In this document: piece by piece, positions 1-8,896 of the stretch
How positions within the stretch are numbered: position 1 is the first letter of the stretch
Layout: every line of letters begins with the position of its first letter
DNA from: Streptomyces thermolilacinus SPC6
GTDB taxonomy: Bacteria > Actinomycetota > Actinomycetes > Streptomycetales > Streptomycetaceae
Reading direction: 5' to 3'
Assembly: GCF_000478605.2 (NCBI RefSeq)
Contig: NZ_ASHX02000001.1
Location: 806,001-870,000, forward strand
Length of the DNA stretch: 64,000 bases
Made by a program: the position numbers and the translations under genes
Notes under the pieces: generated by a model
The model's database searches: none
Seen by the model: only the letters and a program-made list of their open reading frames with translations
What the model was told of the DNA's origin: nothing

Positions 1-531
1 CCGCAGCGCTCCGGCAGCGCCCTGGCCCGCTCGGCGTTCACCCAGTTCCTCACCGGCGCCCCGCTGGTGGCGCCCCAGCTCGGACTCGGCCGCGCCGCGC
101 TGGAGCTGGTCAAGGGGAAGGCGGCCGAGAAGGCCATCACGTTCACCTTCTTCGAGAGGCAACGCGATTCCACCGCCTTCCAGCTGCTGGTCGCGGAGGC
201 GGCGCAGAAGATCGACACCGCCCACCTGCACGTCCACCGCGCGGCCGACGACATCGACACGGCGGCGGCGCGCGGCCAGGCCCTGGACCCGCTGGGCCGG
301 CTCCGGGCGCGGTCGGACCTCAGCGGCGCGGTCGGGCACATCACGGAGGCGATCGGCATCCTGCTGACCGCGCACGGCGCGGGCAGCTTCGCCGACGCCT
401 CCCCCCTCCAGCGGATCTGGCGGGACTCGGGGGTGGGTGCCCGGCACGCCATCCTCCAGCCGCAGGTGATCAAGGAGATGTACGGCAAGGCCCTGCTGGG
501 CGTCGAGGAGCAGATCTCTCCGCTGGTGTGA
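1..531 (+). CDS. Acyl-CoA-dehydrogenase-fold flavin enzyme, C-terminal part
   Basis: The open frame enters from the left edge and ends at TGA 529-531, leaving about 176 residues. They resemble the C-terminal helical domain of the acyl-CoA dehydrogenase / class D flavin monooxygenase fold (HpaB, DszC and related N- or C-oxygenases): long amphipathic helices, then a tail with GARHAILQP and MYGKALLG, where family members carry a conserved R-x-x-HA and YG-x-ALLG. The N-terminal flavin-contact part lies outside the window, so dehydrogenase and oxygenase cannot be told apart. It sits 26 bp before a cupin gene on the same strand, so it probably belongs to the biosynthetic cluster, where an oxygenation or dehydrogenation of a carrier-bound or free intermediate is the likely role. 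Confidence 0.7.
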   Translation, partial: PQRSGSALARSAFTQFLTGAPLVAPQLGLGRAALELVKGKAAEKAITFTFFERQRDSTAFQLLVAEAAQKIDTAHLHVHRAADDIDTAAARGQALDPLGRLRARSDLSGAVGHITEAIGILLTAHGAGSFADASPLQRIWRDSGVGARHAILQPQVIKEMYGKALLGVEEQISPLV

Positions 532-557
532 CGCGGAGACGACAGAGGGAGAGGACC

Positions 558-953
558 ATGGCCGCGCACAAGTACGACACCGGGCAGGCGAACTGGCAGC
601 AGTTCGCCGACACCCGGATCTTCATCGGCGACCTCGCCGACGACGGCGTCCCCAAGTCGATGGGCGCCGGATACGCCTGCCTGCACCCCGGCCACGTCAT
701 GGAGTGGGTGCCGAGCTACGACGAGTTCATCGTCGTGCTGTCCGGGCGGTTCGCCGTGGACTTCCAGGGCGGTTCGGTCACCGCCGGCCCCCGGGAGATG
801 GTGTGGGTCGAGAAGGGGGACCCGGTCACGTTCCGGGCCGACGGCGAGGAGGTCCTGCTCGCCTTCGGCACCAACCCGCCGTGGCAGACCACTCCGGAGA
901 CGCGGGCGAGCGCGGACCTGTTCCGGCCGCTGACCGCGTCCCCCGTCGACTGA
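558..953 (+). CDS. Small single-domain cupin (EutQ-like)
   Basis: Encodes 131 residues. ATG 558 is preferred over an in-frame GTG at 528 because GAGGGAGAGG lies just upstream of it. The sequence is one cupin beta-barrel: a first motif around PGHVMEWVPSYDEFIVVLSG, then strand repeats ending at EVLLAFGTNPPW. The PSYDE segment resembles EutQ-type cupins, and only part of the usual His-rich metal set is visible, so a binding or isomerase role is as possible as an oxygenase. It lies between the flavoenzyme and the condensation-type protein with gaps of 26 and 16 bp, so the genes are likely co-transcribed. Substrate unknown. Confidence 0.7.
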   Translation: MAAHKYDTGQANWQQFADTRIFIGDLADDGVPKSMGAGYACLHPGHVMEWVPSYDEFIVVLSGRFAVDFQGGSVTAGPREMVWVEKGDPVTFRADGEEVLLAFGTNPPWQTTPETRASADLFRPLTASPVD

Positions 954-969
954 CGGCCGGGGGGAGCAC

Positions 970-2325
970 ATGTCCACGACCTCCACGGCCGTCCAGGCGG
1001 TGCGGCGGGAACTCAGTCCGCTGGAGCGCTGGTACTGGATCGCCGACCAGATAGCACCGCTGAACGTCATCGGCCGGGTGCGCGTCCACGGCCGGGTGTC
1101 CCCCGCGCGGTGGCGCTCGTCCCTGGCCGCCCTCCAGGCCGCCCATCCGCTGCTGCGCGTGGCGATCGAGGCCGACGCGGCGGGACGGGAGCCCCGGTTC
1201 GTCCCGGTGGACGGCCGTCCCGTCCCGCTCGACCACCGCGTCCTCGACGAGGCGGACGACACCGGCGACGCGTGGCAGCGGGTCGTCGACCGGGAGCTCG
1301 TCAACGGCCGCATCGACTGGAGCACCGGGCCGCTCGCCACGGCCACCGTGCTCACCGGCCGGGGGCCCGACGGCGAGTTCCACGACCTGATGCTGAGTCT
1401 GCTGCACGTCGTCGCGGACGGCACCACCGTCGTCTCCCTGGTGCGGCAGTGGGCCGAACTGGCGGCCGGCCGGCCGGCCGAACCGCGTGCCGTCCTGCCC
1501 CCGGCGGAGGACCTCTTCCCCGCCGGGCACCGCAGCGACGCGGGCGCCTCGGCGGCGAGGGCGAAGGCCGAGCGGGACGAGAACGACCTCGGTCGGCTGC
1601 GTCCCCGACGCGTCGAAGCCGACCGGGCCGTGCCCTTCGAGCAGCGCCGCACCCGGTTCCTCCACCGGTCGCTGGACGCCTCGGCGCTGGACCGGCTCGC
1701 CGGGGCCTGCCGCGCCCGCGGGGCGACCGTGCACGGCGTGCTCACCGCCGCGATGGTCCGCGCAGTCGCGGCGGACGCCGGGGCCGCCGACGGGACGTGG
1801 TACTCGATCGGCTCCCCGGTGGACTTCCGGGGCGACCTCGAGCCGCCGGTCCCGCCCGACGACGTGGGCAGCTACGTGGCGACCATCCCCTCGCTCGTCG
1901 AGCACGTCGCCGACCGGCCGCTGTGGGAGACGGCCCGGGAGATCAGCGCCGACCTGAGGGCCCGCAAGGCGCGGGGCGAGCAGTTCTCCATGATCCGCCT
2001 CGTCGGCGACTCCGGACCGCGAAGCCTGGCCGACAGCATGCCCTTCGTACGGCACCTGGACGAGAAGGGCCCGATCAACTTCTGCATCTCCAACATCGGC
2101 CGCTTCCCGTTCCCGGACCGGGTCGGCCCGTGGCGTGCGACGGGCGCGCAGTTCGTCGCCTCGCTGTCGGTGGTCGGGACCTTCGTCGCCACCGTCAACT
2201 CCAGCCACCACCAGCTCGCCTGGAACTTCACCTACGCCGAGGGCCTGGTCTCCGACGAGCGTGCCGCACGGCTCGCCGACGCCTGCGTGGAGACCGTCCT
2301 CGCCCTCGTACGAGCGGCCGGCTGA
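970..2325 (+). CDS. Stand-alone condensation-domain-like acyltransferase
   Basis: Encodes 451 residues, the size of a free-standing NRPS condensation domain or PapA/WS-DGAT-type acyltransferase. The N-terminal half has the chloramphenicol-acetyltransferase fold order: LSPLERWYW near 16-24, PLLRVAIE near 60-67 and the catalytic loop LLHVVADGTT at 144-153. His146 and Asp150 match the second His and the Asp of HHxxxDG; the first His is Leu145. The C-terminal half carries the SPVDFRG segment typical of PapA-like enzymes. Next to a free-standing A, T and halogenase set, it is the best candidate to join the halogenated aminoacyl thioester to an amine or alcohol. The substrate cannot be read from the sequence. 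Confidence 0.75.
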   Translation: MSTTSTAVQAVRRELSPLERWYWIADQIAPLNVIGRVRVHGRVSPARWRSSLAALQAAHPLLRVAIEADAAGREPRFVPVDGRPVPLDHRVLDEADDTGDAWQRVVDRELVNGRIDWSTGPLATATVLTGRGPDGEFHDLMLSLLHVVADGTTVVSLVRQWAELAAGRPAEPRAVLPPAEDLFPAGHRSDAGASAARAKAERDENDLGRLRPRRVEADRAVPFEQRRTRFLHRSLDASALDRLAGACRARGATVHGVLTAAMVRAVAADAGAADGTWYSIGSPVDFRGDLEPPVPPDDVGSYVATIPSLVEHVADRPLWETAREISADLRARKARGEQFSMIRLVGDSGPRSLADSMPFVRHLDEKGPINFCISNIGRFPFPDRVGPWRATGAQFVASLSVVGTFVATVNSSHHQLAWNFTYAEGLVSDERAARLADACVETVLALVRAAG

Positions 2326-2358
2326 AGCCCGGTCCCGAACCCCATGGGAGCACCGCGA

Positions 2359-3795
2359 ATGAACGCACCGGCCCGCACCCCCGCCCAGCCGCCGATCTTC
2401 ACGCCCGCGACCGAGCTCCGCGACCTGGTCGCGAGGAAGGAACTGTCCGCCGTCGAGGTCACCGAGGCGGTCCTCGCCCACTTGGAGGCGGTGAACCCCG
2501 TGCTGAACGCGGTGGTCGCCGTGCGGGCCGAGGGCGCGCTCGCGGACGCCCGCGCCGCGGACGCGCTGCCGACGGACGAGCGGGGCCCTCTGCACGGCGT
2601 CCCGTTCACCATCAAGGACGTGAACGAGTCCGCCGACCTGCCCGCCGCCTACGGGTCCCTGCCGTTCACCGGCTACAAGCCGGGCTTCGACAGCGAACTG
2701 GTGGCCCGCCTGCGGCGGGCGGGCGGCATCCTCGTCGGCTCCACCAACATGCCGGAGTTCGGCCTGCGGATCACGACGGAGAACCGGGCCTTCCCCGCCA
2801 CCCGCAACCCGTGGAACCCCGAGCACGGCCCCGCGGGCTCCAGCGGCGGCGCCGCGGCGGCCGTGGCGGCCGGCATAGGACCGCTCGCCCTGGCGGCCGA
2901 CGGCTCGGGTTCCGGCCGGGCGCCCGCGTCCGCCTGCGGGATCGTGGGGCTCAAGCCCACCCGCGGCCGTACATCGTGGGCACCCGCGTCGCAGGAGCAG
3001 TGGGCGGGCTACGTCGTCAACGGCCCGATGGCCCGCACCGTACGCGACGCCGCCCTGATGCTCGACGTCATGGCCGGCCCGGTCGTCGGGGAGCCGTACG
3101 GTCTGCCCGCGCCCGCCGGTTCGTTCCTGGCCGCCTGCGACCGGCCGCCGGAGCGGCTGCGCGTGGCGTACACGGCCACGCCGCCGCACGGCGCGGTCGC
3201 CCCGGAGGTACGGGAGGTGTTCGAGGAGACCGTGTCGGCCTTCGCGTCGCTGGGGGTCGAGATGGTCGAGGCGGCGCCCGACCTGGGCGGGCTCCTGGAC
3301 CCCATGCTGACGGTCATGGCGGCGAACGTGGCCGCCATGGTCCGCGGGGTGGCGCCGGAGCACCTGGCCGAACTGGAGTCGACGACCCTCGACATCGCCC
3401 TGCACGGCGAGCGCATCGGCGCCGTCGAGTACTGCACCGCCATCACGGCCGCCCAGAACCGGGCGGCCGACGTGCTGCGCTTCTGGACGCGCCACGACGT
3501 GCTGCTCACCCCGACGCTGACCGTGCTGCCGCCCGTACTGGGCGCGGCCCCGGAGGGCCCGGGCTTCCAGGAGCGGTGGCGGGAGTACGCCGACTGGCTG
3601 GCCTTCACCTACCCGTTCAACATCACCGGCCAGCCGGCGATCTCGCTGCCCGCCGGACGGGCGGCGGGGAATCTCCCGGTCGGCGTGCAGCTCGTGGGGG
3701 CGCCCGGCGCCGAGGACCGGCTCCTAGGGCTGGCCGCCGCCTTCGAGCGCGCCCGCCCGTGGGCCGACGCGCGGCCCCCGCTGCCCGCCGGGTGA
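2359..3795 (+). CDS. Amidase signature family hydrolase
   Basis: Encodes 478 residues. ATG 2359 is chosen over ATG 2344 because GGGAG lies 8 nt before it. The Ser-cisSer-Lys catalytic apparatus is visible: Lys86 in TIKDVNES, GSSGG at 160-164, and the nucleophile Ser185 in DGSGSGR, where most members have DTGGSxR. The family hydrolyses amides and includes GatA-like, aryl-amidase and peptide-amidase members. It follows the acyltransferase by 33 bp, so an amide hydrolysis or transfer step in the cluster product is likely. Its last 72 bp overlap the 3' end of the convergent regulator gene. Confidence 0.85.
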   Translation: MNAPARTPAQPPIFTPATELRDLVARKELSAVEVTEAVLAHLEAVNPVLNAVVAVRAEGALADARAADALPTDERGPLHGVPFTIKDVNESADLPAAYGSLPFTGYKPGFDSELVARLRRAGGILVGSTNMPEFGLRITTENRAFPATRNPWNPEHGPAGSSGGAAAAVAAGIGPLALAADGSGSGRAPASACGIVGLKPTRGRTSWAPASQEQWAGYVVNGPMARTVRDAALMLDVMAGPVVGEPYGLPAPAGSFLAACDRPPERLRVAYTATPPHGAVAPEVREVFEETVSAFASLGVEMVEAAPDLGGLLDPMLTVMAANVAAMVRGVAPEHLAELESTTLDIALHGERIGAVEYCTAITAAQNRAADVLRFWTRHDVLLTPTLTVLPPVLGAAPEGPGFQERWREYADWLAFTYPFNITGQPAISLPAGRAAGNLPVGVQLVGAPGAEDRLLGLAAAFERARPWADARPPLPAG

Positions 3796-5139
3796 GCCTG
3801 CGGGGCGGTCGTTCCAGCCCGTCTCCCGCAGGAGGGCGATACGGGAGTTCACCCCGGCCTTCCTGAACAACTTCTTCAGGTGGTAGTTGACGGTGTGGGG
3901 GGAGATGTCGAGGCGCCGGGCGATCTGCTTGTTGGTGAGTCCCTCGGCGACCATCTGGACGATCCGGTGCTCCTGGCCGTTGAGGTCCGGCGCCCCGGCG
4001 GGCACCGCCCGCCGGGCACCGGGCCCGGGCTCCGGCTCCGGCTCCGGCCGGGGCTCGGGTCCGGGTCCAGCAGCCCAGAGCCGGGCGTCGGACGCGTCCC
4101 CCGGCCGCCCGTACGCGGGCTCCGGGCGGGCGGCGGCCACCTGGCGGCGCAGCGCGTGCCGCAGCGTCGCCGGGACCGAGTCGACGAGGAGCCGCCACAG
4201 CAGCTCGTTGGGGAAGCGGACCCGGTTGTGGCTGACGGCCAGCACCCCGGTCGTCGTCGTCCGGTCCAGGGTGAGCAGCAGCGCGGACGGCGGCATGTGC
4301 AGGGTCGGCAGGAGGTCCTCGACCGTGCTCTCCCGGCCGAGTACGGCCGCCACCCTCAGCAGTTGGCGGCACTCGTCCGGATAGTCGAGGAGCATGCTGC
4401 GCAGCAGCGCCCTCAGCCGCTGCGGGATGCGTTCCTCGACGAGGCGCGCCTCGTGGGCGGTGACCTCGATCATGTACTCCTCACGCATTCCCTCCACCAG
4501 CTCCACCAGGAGATTCGGGTGGCCGCCCGCGCCACGCAGGACGCGGGCGAGCCGGGCGGAGGGGGGAACGCCCAGGAGGTCGCAGGCCACCTGGCGCGCC
4601 GCGGGCGCGGCAAGCGCGTCGAGGGCGATCCGCTCGGTGTGCCCGACGGAGCCGGCGACCAGCGCGTCCAGACCCCTCGGCCCGGCCCCGCAGCGGCGCG
4701 CGACCAGCCACACGACCGCTCCGCCGCCGTACCGGGCGTGCCGCCGGGCGAGCAGGGCGTCGCTCGCCTCCTCCCCGAGGAAGTGGGCGTCGTCCAGAAC
4801 GATCAGCCGGGGCCGGTCGGCGGTCGCGGTGTCCGCTCGTGGCGCTCCTGGGGGACCGGCCGGGACGGGCAGCGGGAACCGGTGCCCGGTGACGAAGCCC
4901 AGCCGTTCCGCCATGGCCACGCACTCGTCCAGGAAGCGCGTCTTCCCGGAGCCGGGCGGCCCCTCGACGGCCACCAGGGCGCACCCGCCGCCGGCGCCGA
5001 ACTCCAGGGCCCGCAGAGCACGTGCCGTCTCCTCCTCCCGGCCGCGCAGCGGGAGCGGCAGCGGCGGTACGGCGGGCCGCGGCGCGGTGGGCGAGTGCGG
5101 GGCGGGCGGCGCGACCCGTCTCGTGGTGATCGCCGTCAT
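3724..5139 (-). CDS. ATP-binding LuxR-family transcriptional regulator
   Basis: Encodes 471 residues. ATG at 5139 overlaps the antiporter stop (ATGA). The N-terminal AAA-like module has Walker A GPPGSGKT at 60-67 and Walker B LIVLDDAH at 112-119. The C-terminus has a LuxR helix-turn-helix with EHRIVQMVAEGLTNKQIARR and DISPHTVNYHLKKLFRKA. Large LAL/MalT regulators have about 900 residues with a long helical-repeat middle; this one is half that size, with a Pro/Glu-rich linker (PEPRPEPEPEPGPG) before the HTH. It is the only regulator gene in the visible cluster, so it probably controls it. The 3' end overlaps the amidase gene by 72 bp in opposite orientation. Confidence 0.85.
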   Translation of the reverse strand: MTAITTRRVAPPAPHSPTAPRPAVPPLPLPLRGREEETARALRALEFGAGGGCALVAVEGPPGSGKTRFLDECVAMAERLGFVTGHRFPLPVPAGPPGAPRADTATADRPRLIVLDDAHFLGEEASDALLARRHARYGGGAVVWLVARRCGAGPRGLDALVAGSVGHTERIALDALAAPAARQVACDLLGVPPSARLARVLRGAGGHPNLLVELVEGMREEYMIEVTAHEARLVEERIPQRLRALLRSMLLDYPDECRQLLRVAAVLGRESTVEDLLPTLHMPPSALLLTLDRTTTTGVLAVSHNRVRFPNELLWRLLVDSVPATLRHALRRQVAAARPEPAYGRPGDASDARLWAAGPGPEPRPEPEPEPGPGARRAVPAGAPDLNGQEHRIVQMVAEGLTNKQIARRLDISPHTVNYHLKKLFRKAGVNSRIALLRETGWNDRPAGSPGGQRGPRVGPRAGALEGGGQP

Positions 5140-6464
5140 CGGACCGCGCCCTCCCCCGCCGCGCGCTTCCCCGGCGGCCGTACGGCCGCCGGCCGCGGTT
5201 CGGCACCGGTCTGGTACCGGCTCAGCAGCGGGCCGGTCATCAACGTGGTGACCAGCGCCATCACGACCATGGCGGTGAACAGCCGGGTGTCGAGGGCCCC
5301 CAGGCTCAGCCCCACGTTGAGGACGACCAGCTCGGTCAGCCCGCGGGCGTTGAGGAGGATGCCCAGGACCGCGGACTCGCGTCCGGTGGCCCCGGTGAGC
5401 CGGGCGGCACCGGCCGCGCCGAGGAACTTGCCCGCACAGGCCACCGCGACGATCGCGAGGACCATGACCAGGCCCTGCGCGCCGAGGCCGGCGAGGTCCA
5501 CGGAGAGCCCGGTCACGGTGAAGAAGACGGGGAGGAGGAGCAGACTGGTCTGGTCGATGCGTTCCGGCACCTCGGGCGCGGTCGCGTCGATGTGGTGCCG
5601 GGGCGCGACGGCGCCGAACAGGAAGGCGCCGAACACCGCGTGCAGGCCGATCTCGTGGGTGATCCAGGCACTGGTGAGCAGTCCGGCGCAGAGGACGACG
5701 TGGACGGTGGTGCCGCTGCCCGCCCACCGCCGTCGCGGCGCCAGCAGCCAGGCCAGGGCCGGCCGCACCGCGAGGAGCAGGACGAGGACGAAGAGAACGG
5801 CCCCGCCGACGGTCCGTCCGAACGACCAGGGGCCGCTGACGGTGACCAGCGTGACGACCGCGGCGAGCACGCTCCAGGCGATCACGTCCTGGATCGCGGC
5901 GCTGACCAGCGCCACCGTGCCCACCCGCTGCCGCTGAAGGCCCCGTTCGGTGATGATGCGGGCGAGGACCGGGAAGGCGGTGATGGACATGGCCGCGCCG
6001 AGGAACAGCGCCGGGCCGAGCGCTCCCGTCGTTCTCAGCTCGCCCTGGTCGAGCCACGGGTACAGCAGCAGCGCGAGCCCGGCACCCAGGGCGAACGGCA
6101 GGGCCACCGAACAGAACGACACCAGCGCGATATGCCTACCGACGCCTCTGACGTGCGAGAGGCTCAGCTGGTAGCCGACACCGAACATGAACAGCACCAG
6201 GCCGAGCTGGGCGAGGGTTTCCAGGTACGGGCGGGCCTCCGGCGGAAAGAGCAGCCGGGGCAGGTCGCCGGGCAGCAGCCCCAGCAGGCTCGGCCCGAGC
6301 GCGATCCCGGCGACGATCTCGCCCATCACGGCGGGCTGCCGCACCCGCTTGGCCAGAGTGGCGAACAGGAACGCGGCGAGCAGCACCAGTGCCAGGTCCA
6401 CCAGGACGATCCCGGCGACGCTGCCGCTCTCCCCCGCGCTCAAGGCCAGGCCGTGCGTGGACAC
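5136..6464 (-). CDS. CPA2-type cation:proton antiporter
   Basis: Encodes 442 residues with about 12 hydrophobic segments in the Na+/H+ exchanger fold (KefB/NapA-like CPA2). Visible landmarks are QPAVMGEIVAGIALGPS in TM2, LGLVLFMFGVGYQL, and a TM5 region with SAAIQDVIAWS. There is no C-terminal TrkA-N domain. The GTG start is supported by GGAGGAG 7 nt upstream, and the gene is translationally coupled to the regulator. Such antiporters are common in secondary-metabolite clusters for self-protection or ion homeostasis; a direct export role is only a guess. Confidence 0.85.
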   Translation of the reverse strand: MSTHGLALSAGESGSVAGIVLVDLALVLLAAFLFATLAKRVRQPAVMGEIVAGIALGPSLLGLLPGDLPRLLFPPEARPYLETLAQLGLVLFMFGVGYQLSLSHVRGVGRHIALVSFCSVALPFALGAGLALLLYPWLDQGELRTTGALGPALFLGAAMSITAFPVLARIITERGLQRQRVGTVALVSAAIQDVIAWSVLAAVVTLVTVSGPWSFGRTVGGAVLFVLVLLLAVRPALAWLLAPRRRWAGSGTTVHVVLCAGLLTSAWITHEIGLHAVFGAFLFGAVAPRHHIDATAPEVPERIDQTSLLLLPVFFTVTGLSVDLAGLGAQGLVMVLAIVAVACAGKFLGAAGAARLTGATGRESAVLGILLNARGLTELVVLNVGLSLGALDTRLFTAMVVMALVTTLMTGPLLSRYQTGAEPRPAAVRPPGKRAAGEGAVR

Positions 6465-6610
6465 TCGACTCCTCCTGCCTTCTGGGGTGACGGAACAGTC
6501 CGGAACCCGGGCGGAAGCGGCCCGGTCCGGGGACGGGAACGTCGGGAGCGGCCGGAGCCGTCCGGACGGGGGAGGGCGGGGTGAGCCCGCCGGGCCCGCC
6601 GGCCTCGCGG

Positions 6611-8152
6611 TCAGATCCGCCGGAGCAGCGCCTTGCGATCGACCTTGCCGCTCGGGGTGAGCGGGAGCGCGGCCAGGTCCCTCACCGACGACGGGATCAT
6701 GTGCTCGGGCAGGTGCGCCGACAGGCTCCGCCTGACGGCGGACGCCACCACCCGGGCGCCCCGCGCCGGTACGCAGAACGCCACCAGCCGCTTGGTCGCC
6801 GCCGTGTCGCCTCGCACGACCACGGCGGCGTCGGCGATTTCCGGCAGGGCCCGCAGACGCGCCTCGACCTCGCCGGTCTCCACGCGGTGGCCCCGGATCT
6901 TCACCTGGTCGTCCAGCCGCCCGAGGAATCGCAGGGTGCCGTCCGGCTGGAGCTCGACCAGATCGCCCGTCCGGTAGATCCGCCTACCTCCCGCCACGCC
7001 GGGTACGGAGCAGAACCGCGCGGCGGTCACGTCCGGCATGCCCAGGTAGCCCTGCGCCAGCACCGGTCCTCCGATGCACAGCTCGCCGGGCACGCCGGGC
7101 TGCCGGGGGCGCAGGTGTTCGTCGAGGACGTACGCCTCGGCGTTGGCGATGGGGCGGCCGATGGTGGGCTGGTCCGGCCAGGTCCCCGGATCGCCGCGGA
7201 GTTCGAGTGAGGTCACGACGTGGGTCTCCGACGGGCCGTACTGGTTGACCAGCACGGCCCCGTCCAGGTGCCGGAAGAGGGCGCGTATCGCGGGGCTCAC
7301 CTGGAGCTGTTCGCCGGCCGTGACGACCTCGCGGAGGGTGGCCGGCCAGGTGCCGGTCGCACCGGCGTGCTCCGCTATCGCCTGCAGCGCGACGAAGGGC
7401 AGGAACATGCGCCGTACCGCGGTGTGGTTCATCAGCTCGATCAGGGCCTGGCAGCTGCGGCGTGTCGTGTCGTCCACCACCACCAGCGTCCCGCCGGAGG
7501 CCCAGGTGCTGAACAGCTCCTGGAAGGACACGTCGAAGCTCAGAGCGGAGAACTGGAGGGTCCGGTCGCCCGTGCCGCAGGACGACTGCGCGCACTGCCA
7601 GTCGACGAGGTTGGCCAGCGGGCGGTGCGGCATGGCCACGCCCTTCGGCACGCCGGTGGACCCGGACGTGTAGATGACGTAGGCCAGCGTGTCCGGTCCG
7701 GTCACCGGCGCCGCGGGGCGGGGGCCTTCCTCGACGGCGGAGAGGACGTCGTCCAGCACGGCGGTGCGGGTGCCCTCCGGCACCGGGATGCGGTCGAGGT
7801 GTTCCTTGTCGGTAAGCAGGACCGGCGCGCCGCTGTCGCGGACCATGGCGGCGAGCCGCTCGTCGGGGTAGGCCGGGTCGAGCGGCACGTAGGCGCAGCC
7901 CGCCTTCAGCACGCCGAGCACCGCGACGGCGACGGCGAACCCGCGCTCGAAGAACACGCCGACCGGGCGGCCGGTGACGCCCGCCGAGCGCAGCGCGAGG
8001 GCGAGCCGGTCCGAGTCGCGCCCCAGCTCCTCGTAGGTGAGGGACTTGGCGCCCCAGATCATGGCGGGCAGGTCGGGATGGCGGGCGCGCCGCGCCTCGA
8101 ACAGCTCGTGCGCGAGCGGGGGCCTTCCGGGGGATTTGCGTACGGTGGTCAC
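6611..8152 (-). CDS. Free-standing NRPS adenylation enzyme
   Basis: Encodes 513 residues: one adenylation domain with no carrier or condensation domain. It activates an amino acid as aminoacyl-AMP and loads it on a carrier protein in trans. Core A3 is YTSGSTGVPKG (161-171), A5 NQYGPSETH, A7 YRTGDLV, A8 GRLDDQVKIRGHRVE and A10 PSGKVDRK with Lys503. Aligned by eye to GrsA-Phe, the pocket residues read D-V-Q-F-V-A-Q-V-V-K (Asp207, Val208 and Gln211 first). The closest code I recall is proline (DVQLIAHVVK); it does not match threonine (DFWNIGMVHK). The GTG start has GGGAG 6 nt upstream, and the gene follows the thioesterase by 18 bp. It most likely charges the carrier at 10285-10548. Confidence 0.92.
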   Translation of the reverse strand: MTTVRKSPGRPPLAHELFEARRARHPDLPAMIWGAKSLTYEELGRDSDRLALALRSAGVTGRPVGVFFERGFAVAVAVLGVLKAGCAYVPLDPAYPDERLAAMVRDSGAPVLLTDKEHLDRIPVPEGTRTAVLDDVLSAVEEGPRPAAPVTGPDTLAYVIYTSGSTGVPKGVAMPHRPLANLVDWQCAQSSCGTGDRTLQFSALSFDVSFQELFSTWASGGTLVVVDDTTRRSCQALIELMNHTAVRRMFLPFVALQAIAEHAGATGTWPATLREVVTAGEQLQVSPAIRALFRHLDGAVLVNQYGPSETHVVTSLELRGDPGTWPDQPTIGRPIANAEAYVLDEHLRPRQPGVPGELCIGGPVLAQGYLGMPDVTAARFCSVPGVAGGRRIYRTGDLVELQPDGTLRFLGRLDDQVKIRGHRVETGEVEARLRALPEIADAAVVVRGDTAATKRLVAFCVPARGARVVASAVRRSLSAHLPEHMIPSSVRDLAALPLTPSGKVDRKALLRRI

Positions 8153-8170
8153 TGGCTGCTCCCAGGCCGG

Positions 8171-8896
8171 TCAGGTGGGGGACTGCGCCGGTTCGGTCAT
8201 GAAGGACTCGATCGTCGCCGCGAGCGGTGCGGCCGCGGCCGTCTCCAGGTAGAGGTGGCCGCCGGGGAACGTACGGGTCGTGAGCGGCTGGACGCTGCTC
8301 CACTGCCACTTGTCGGTGTGTTCATCGCCGAAGGCGTCCTCTCGCCCGCGGCAGACGACGACGCGGCTCTCGGTCACCGTCCGCGCCATGGTCCGGACGA
8401 ACGAGTCGCAGATGTCGAAGTCGGCCCTGAGCAGCGAGACCGCGCGGGCGGCGATGTGCGGGTCGCGCAGGAGCCCGGTGTCGAGCGCGCCGTACCGCGC
8501 GGCGCGTCGCAGCACCTCCTCGTCCGTGGCGGGGGCGGCTCCCTCGGCGTACAGCGGCGTGGCGAGCTGGGGGGCGAGGTTGGCGGAGGCGAAGAGCACC
8601 TGGCAGCGCGGGCCGCCGCGCCGCTCCAGGGCCGCGGCCACGCCGAGCCCGAGGTAGGCGCCCATGCTGTGGCCGAAGATCGAGAGTTCACCGTCCGGAC
8701 CGACTTCGCGGATCAGCAGGTTGGTCAGGTCCCGCACCGCCTCCTCGGCGGTGTGGAGGGTGGGCTCGCGCCAGCGGCGGCCACGGCCGGGCAGTTCGGC
8801 CACCAGGGGCGTGATGTGGTCGGGCAGCAGTCGGGTCAGCCGTCGGAACACGGCCGCCGAACCGCCGGCGTGGTGGAAGAGGGCGAGCACAGCCAT
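8171..8896 (-). CDS. Type II thioesterase (alpha/beta hydrolase)
   Basis: Encodes 241 residues from ATG 8896, which has GGAAGG 7 nt upstream; a GTG at 8956 would add 20 Pro/Gly-rich residues. The family start LFHHAGGSA is near residue 7. The catalytic triad is Ser77 in FGHSMGA, Asp187 in CRGREDAF and His214 in FPGGHLYLE. Such stand-alone enzymes clear stalled acyl groups from carriers or release the product. SyrC, in the analogous syringomycin system, has a Cys nucleophile and moves chlorothreonine to another carrier; the Ser here favours hydrolysis, so free chlorinated amino acid could be released. That last step is inference. Confidence 0.9.
   Translation of the reverse strand: MAVLALFHHAGGSAAVFRRLTRLLPDHITPLVAELPGRGRRWREPTLHTAEEAVRDLTNLLIREVGPDGELSIFGHSMGAYLGLGVAAALERRGGPRCQVLFASANLAPQLATPLYAEGAAPATDEEVLRRAARYGALDTGLLRDPHIAARAVSLLRADFDICDSFVRTMARTVTESRVVVCRGREDAFGDEHTDKWQWSSVQPLTTRTFPGGHLYLETAAAAPLAATIESFMTEPAQSPT

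Noticed and set aside
826..3495. 889-codon open frame on the minus strand opposite the acyltransferase and amidase genes
   Set aside because: Its composition is Arg/Gly/His-rich without domain motifs, and the opposite strand has two genes with clear catalytic motifs. Long antisense frames are expected at this GC content.
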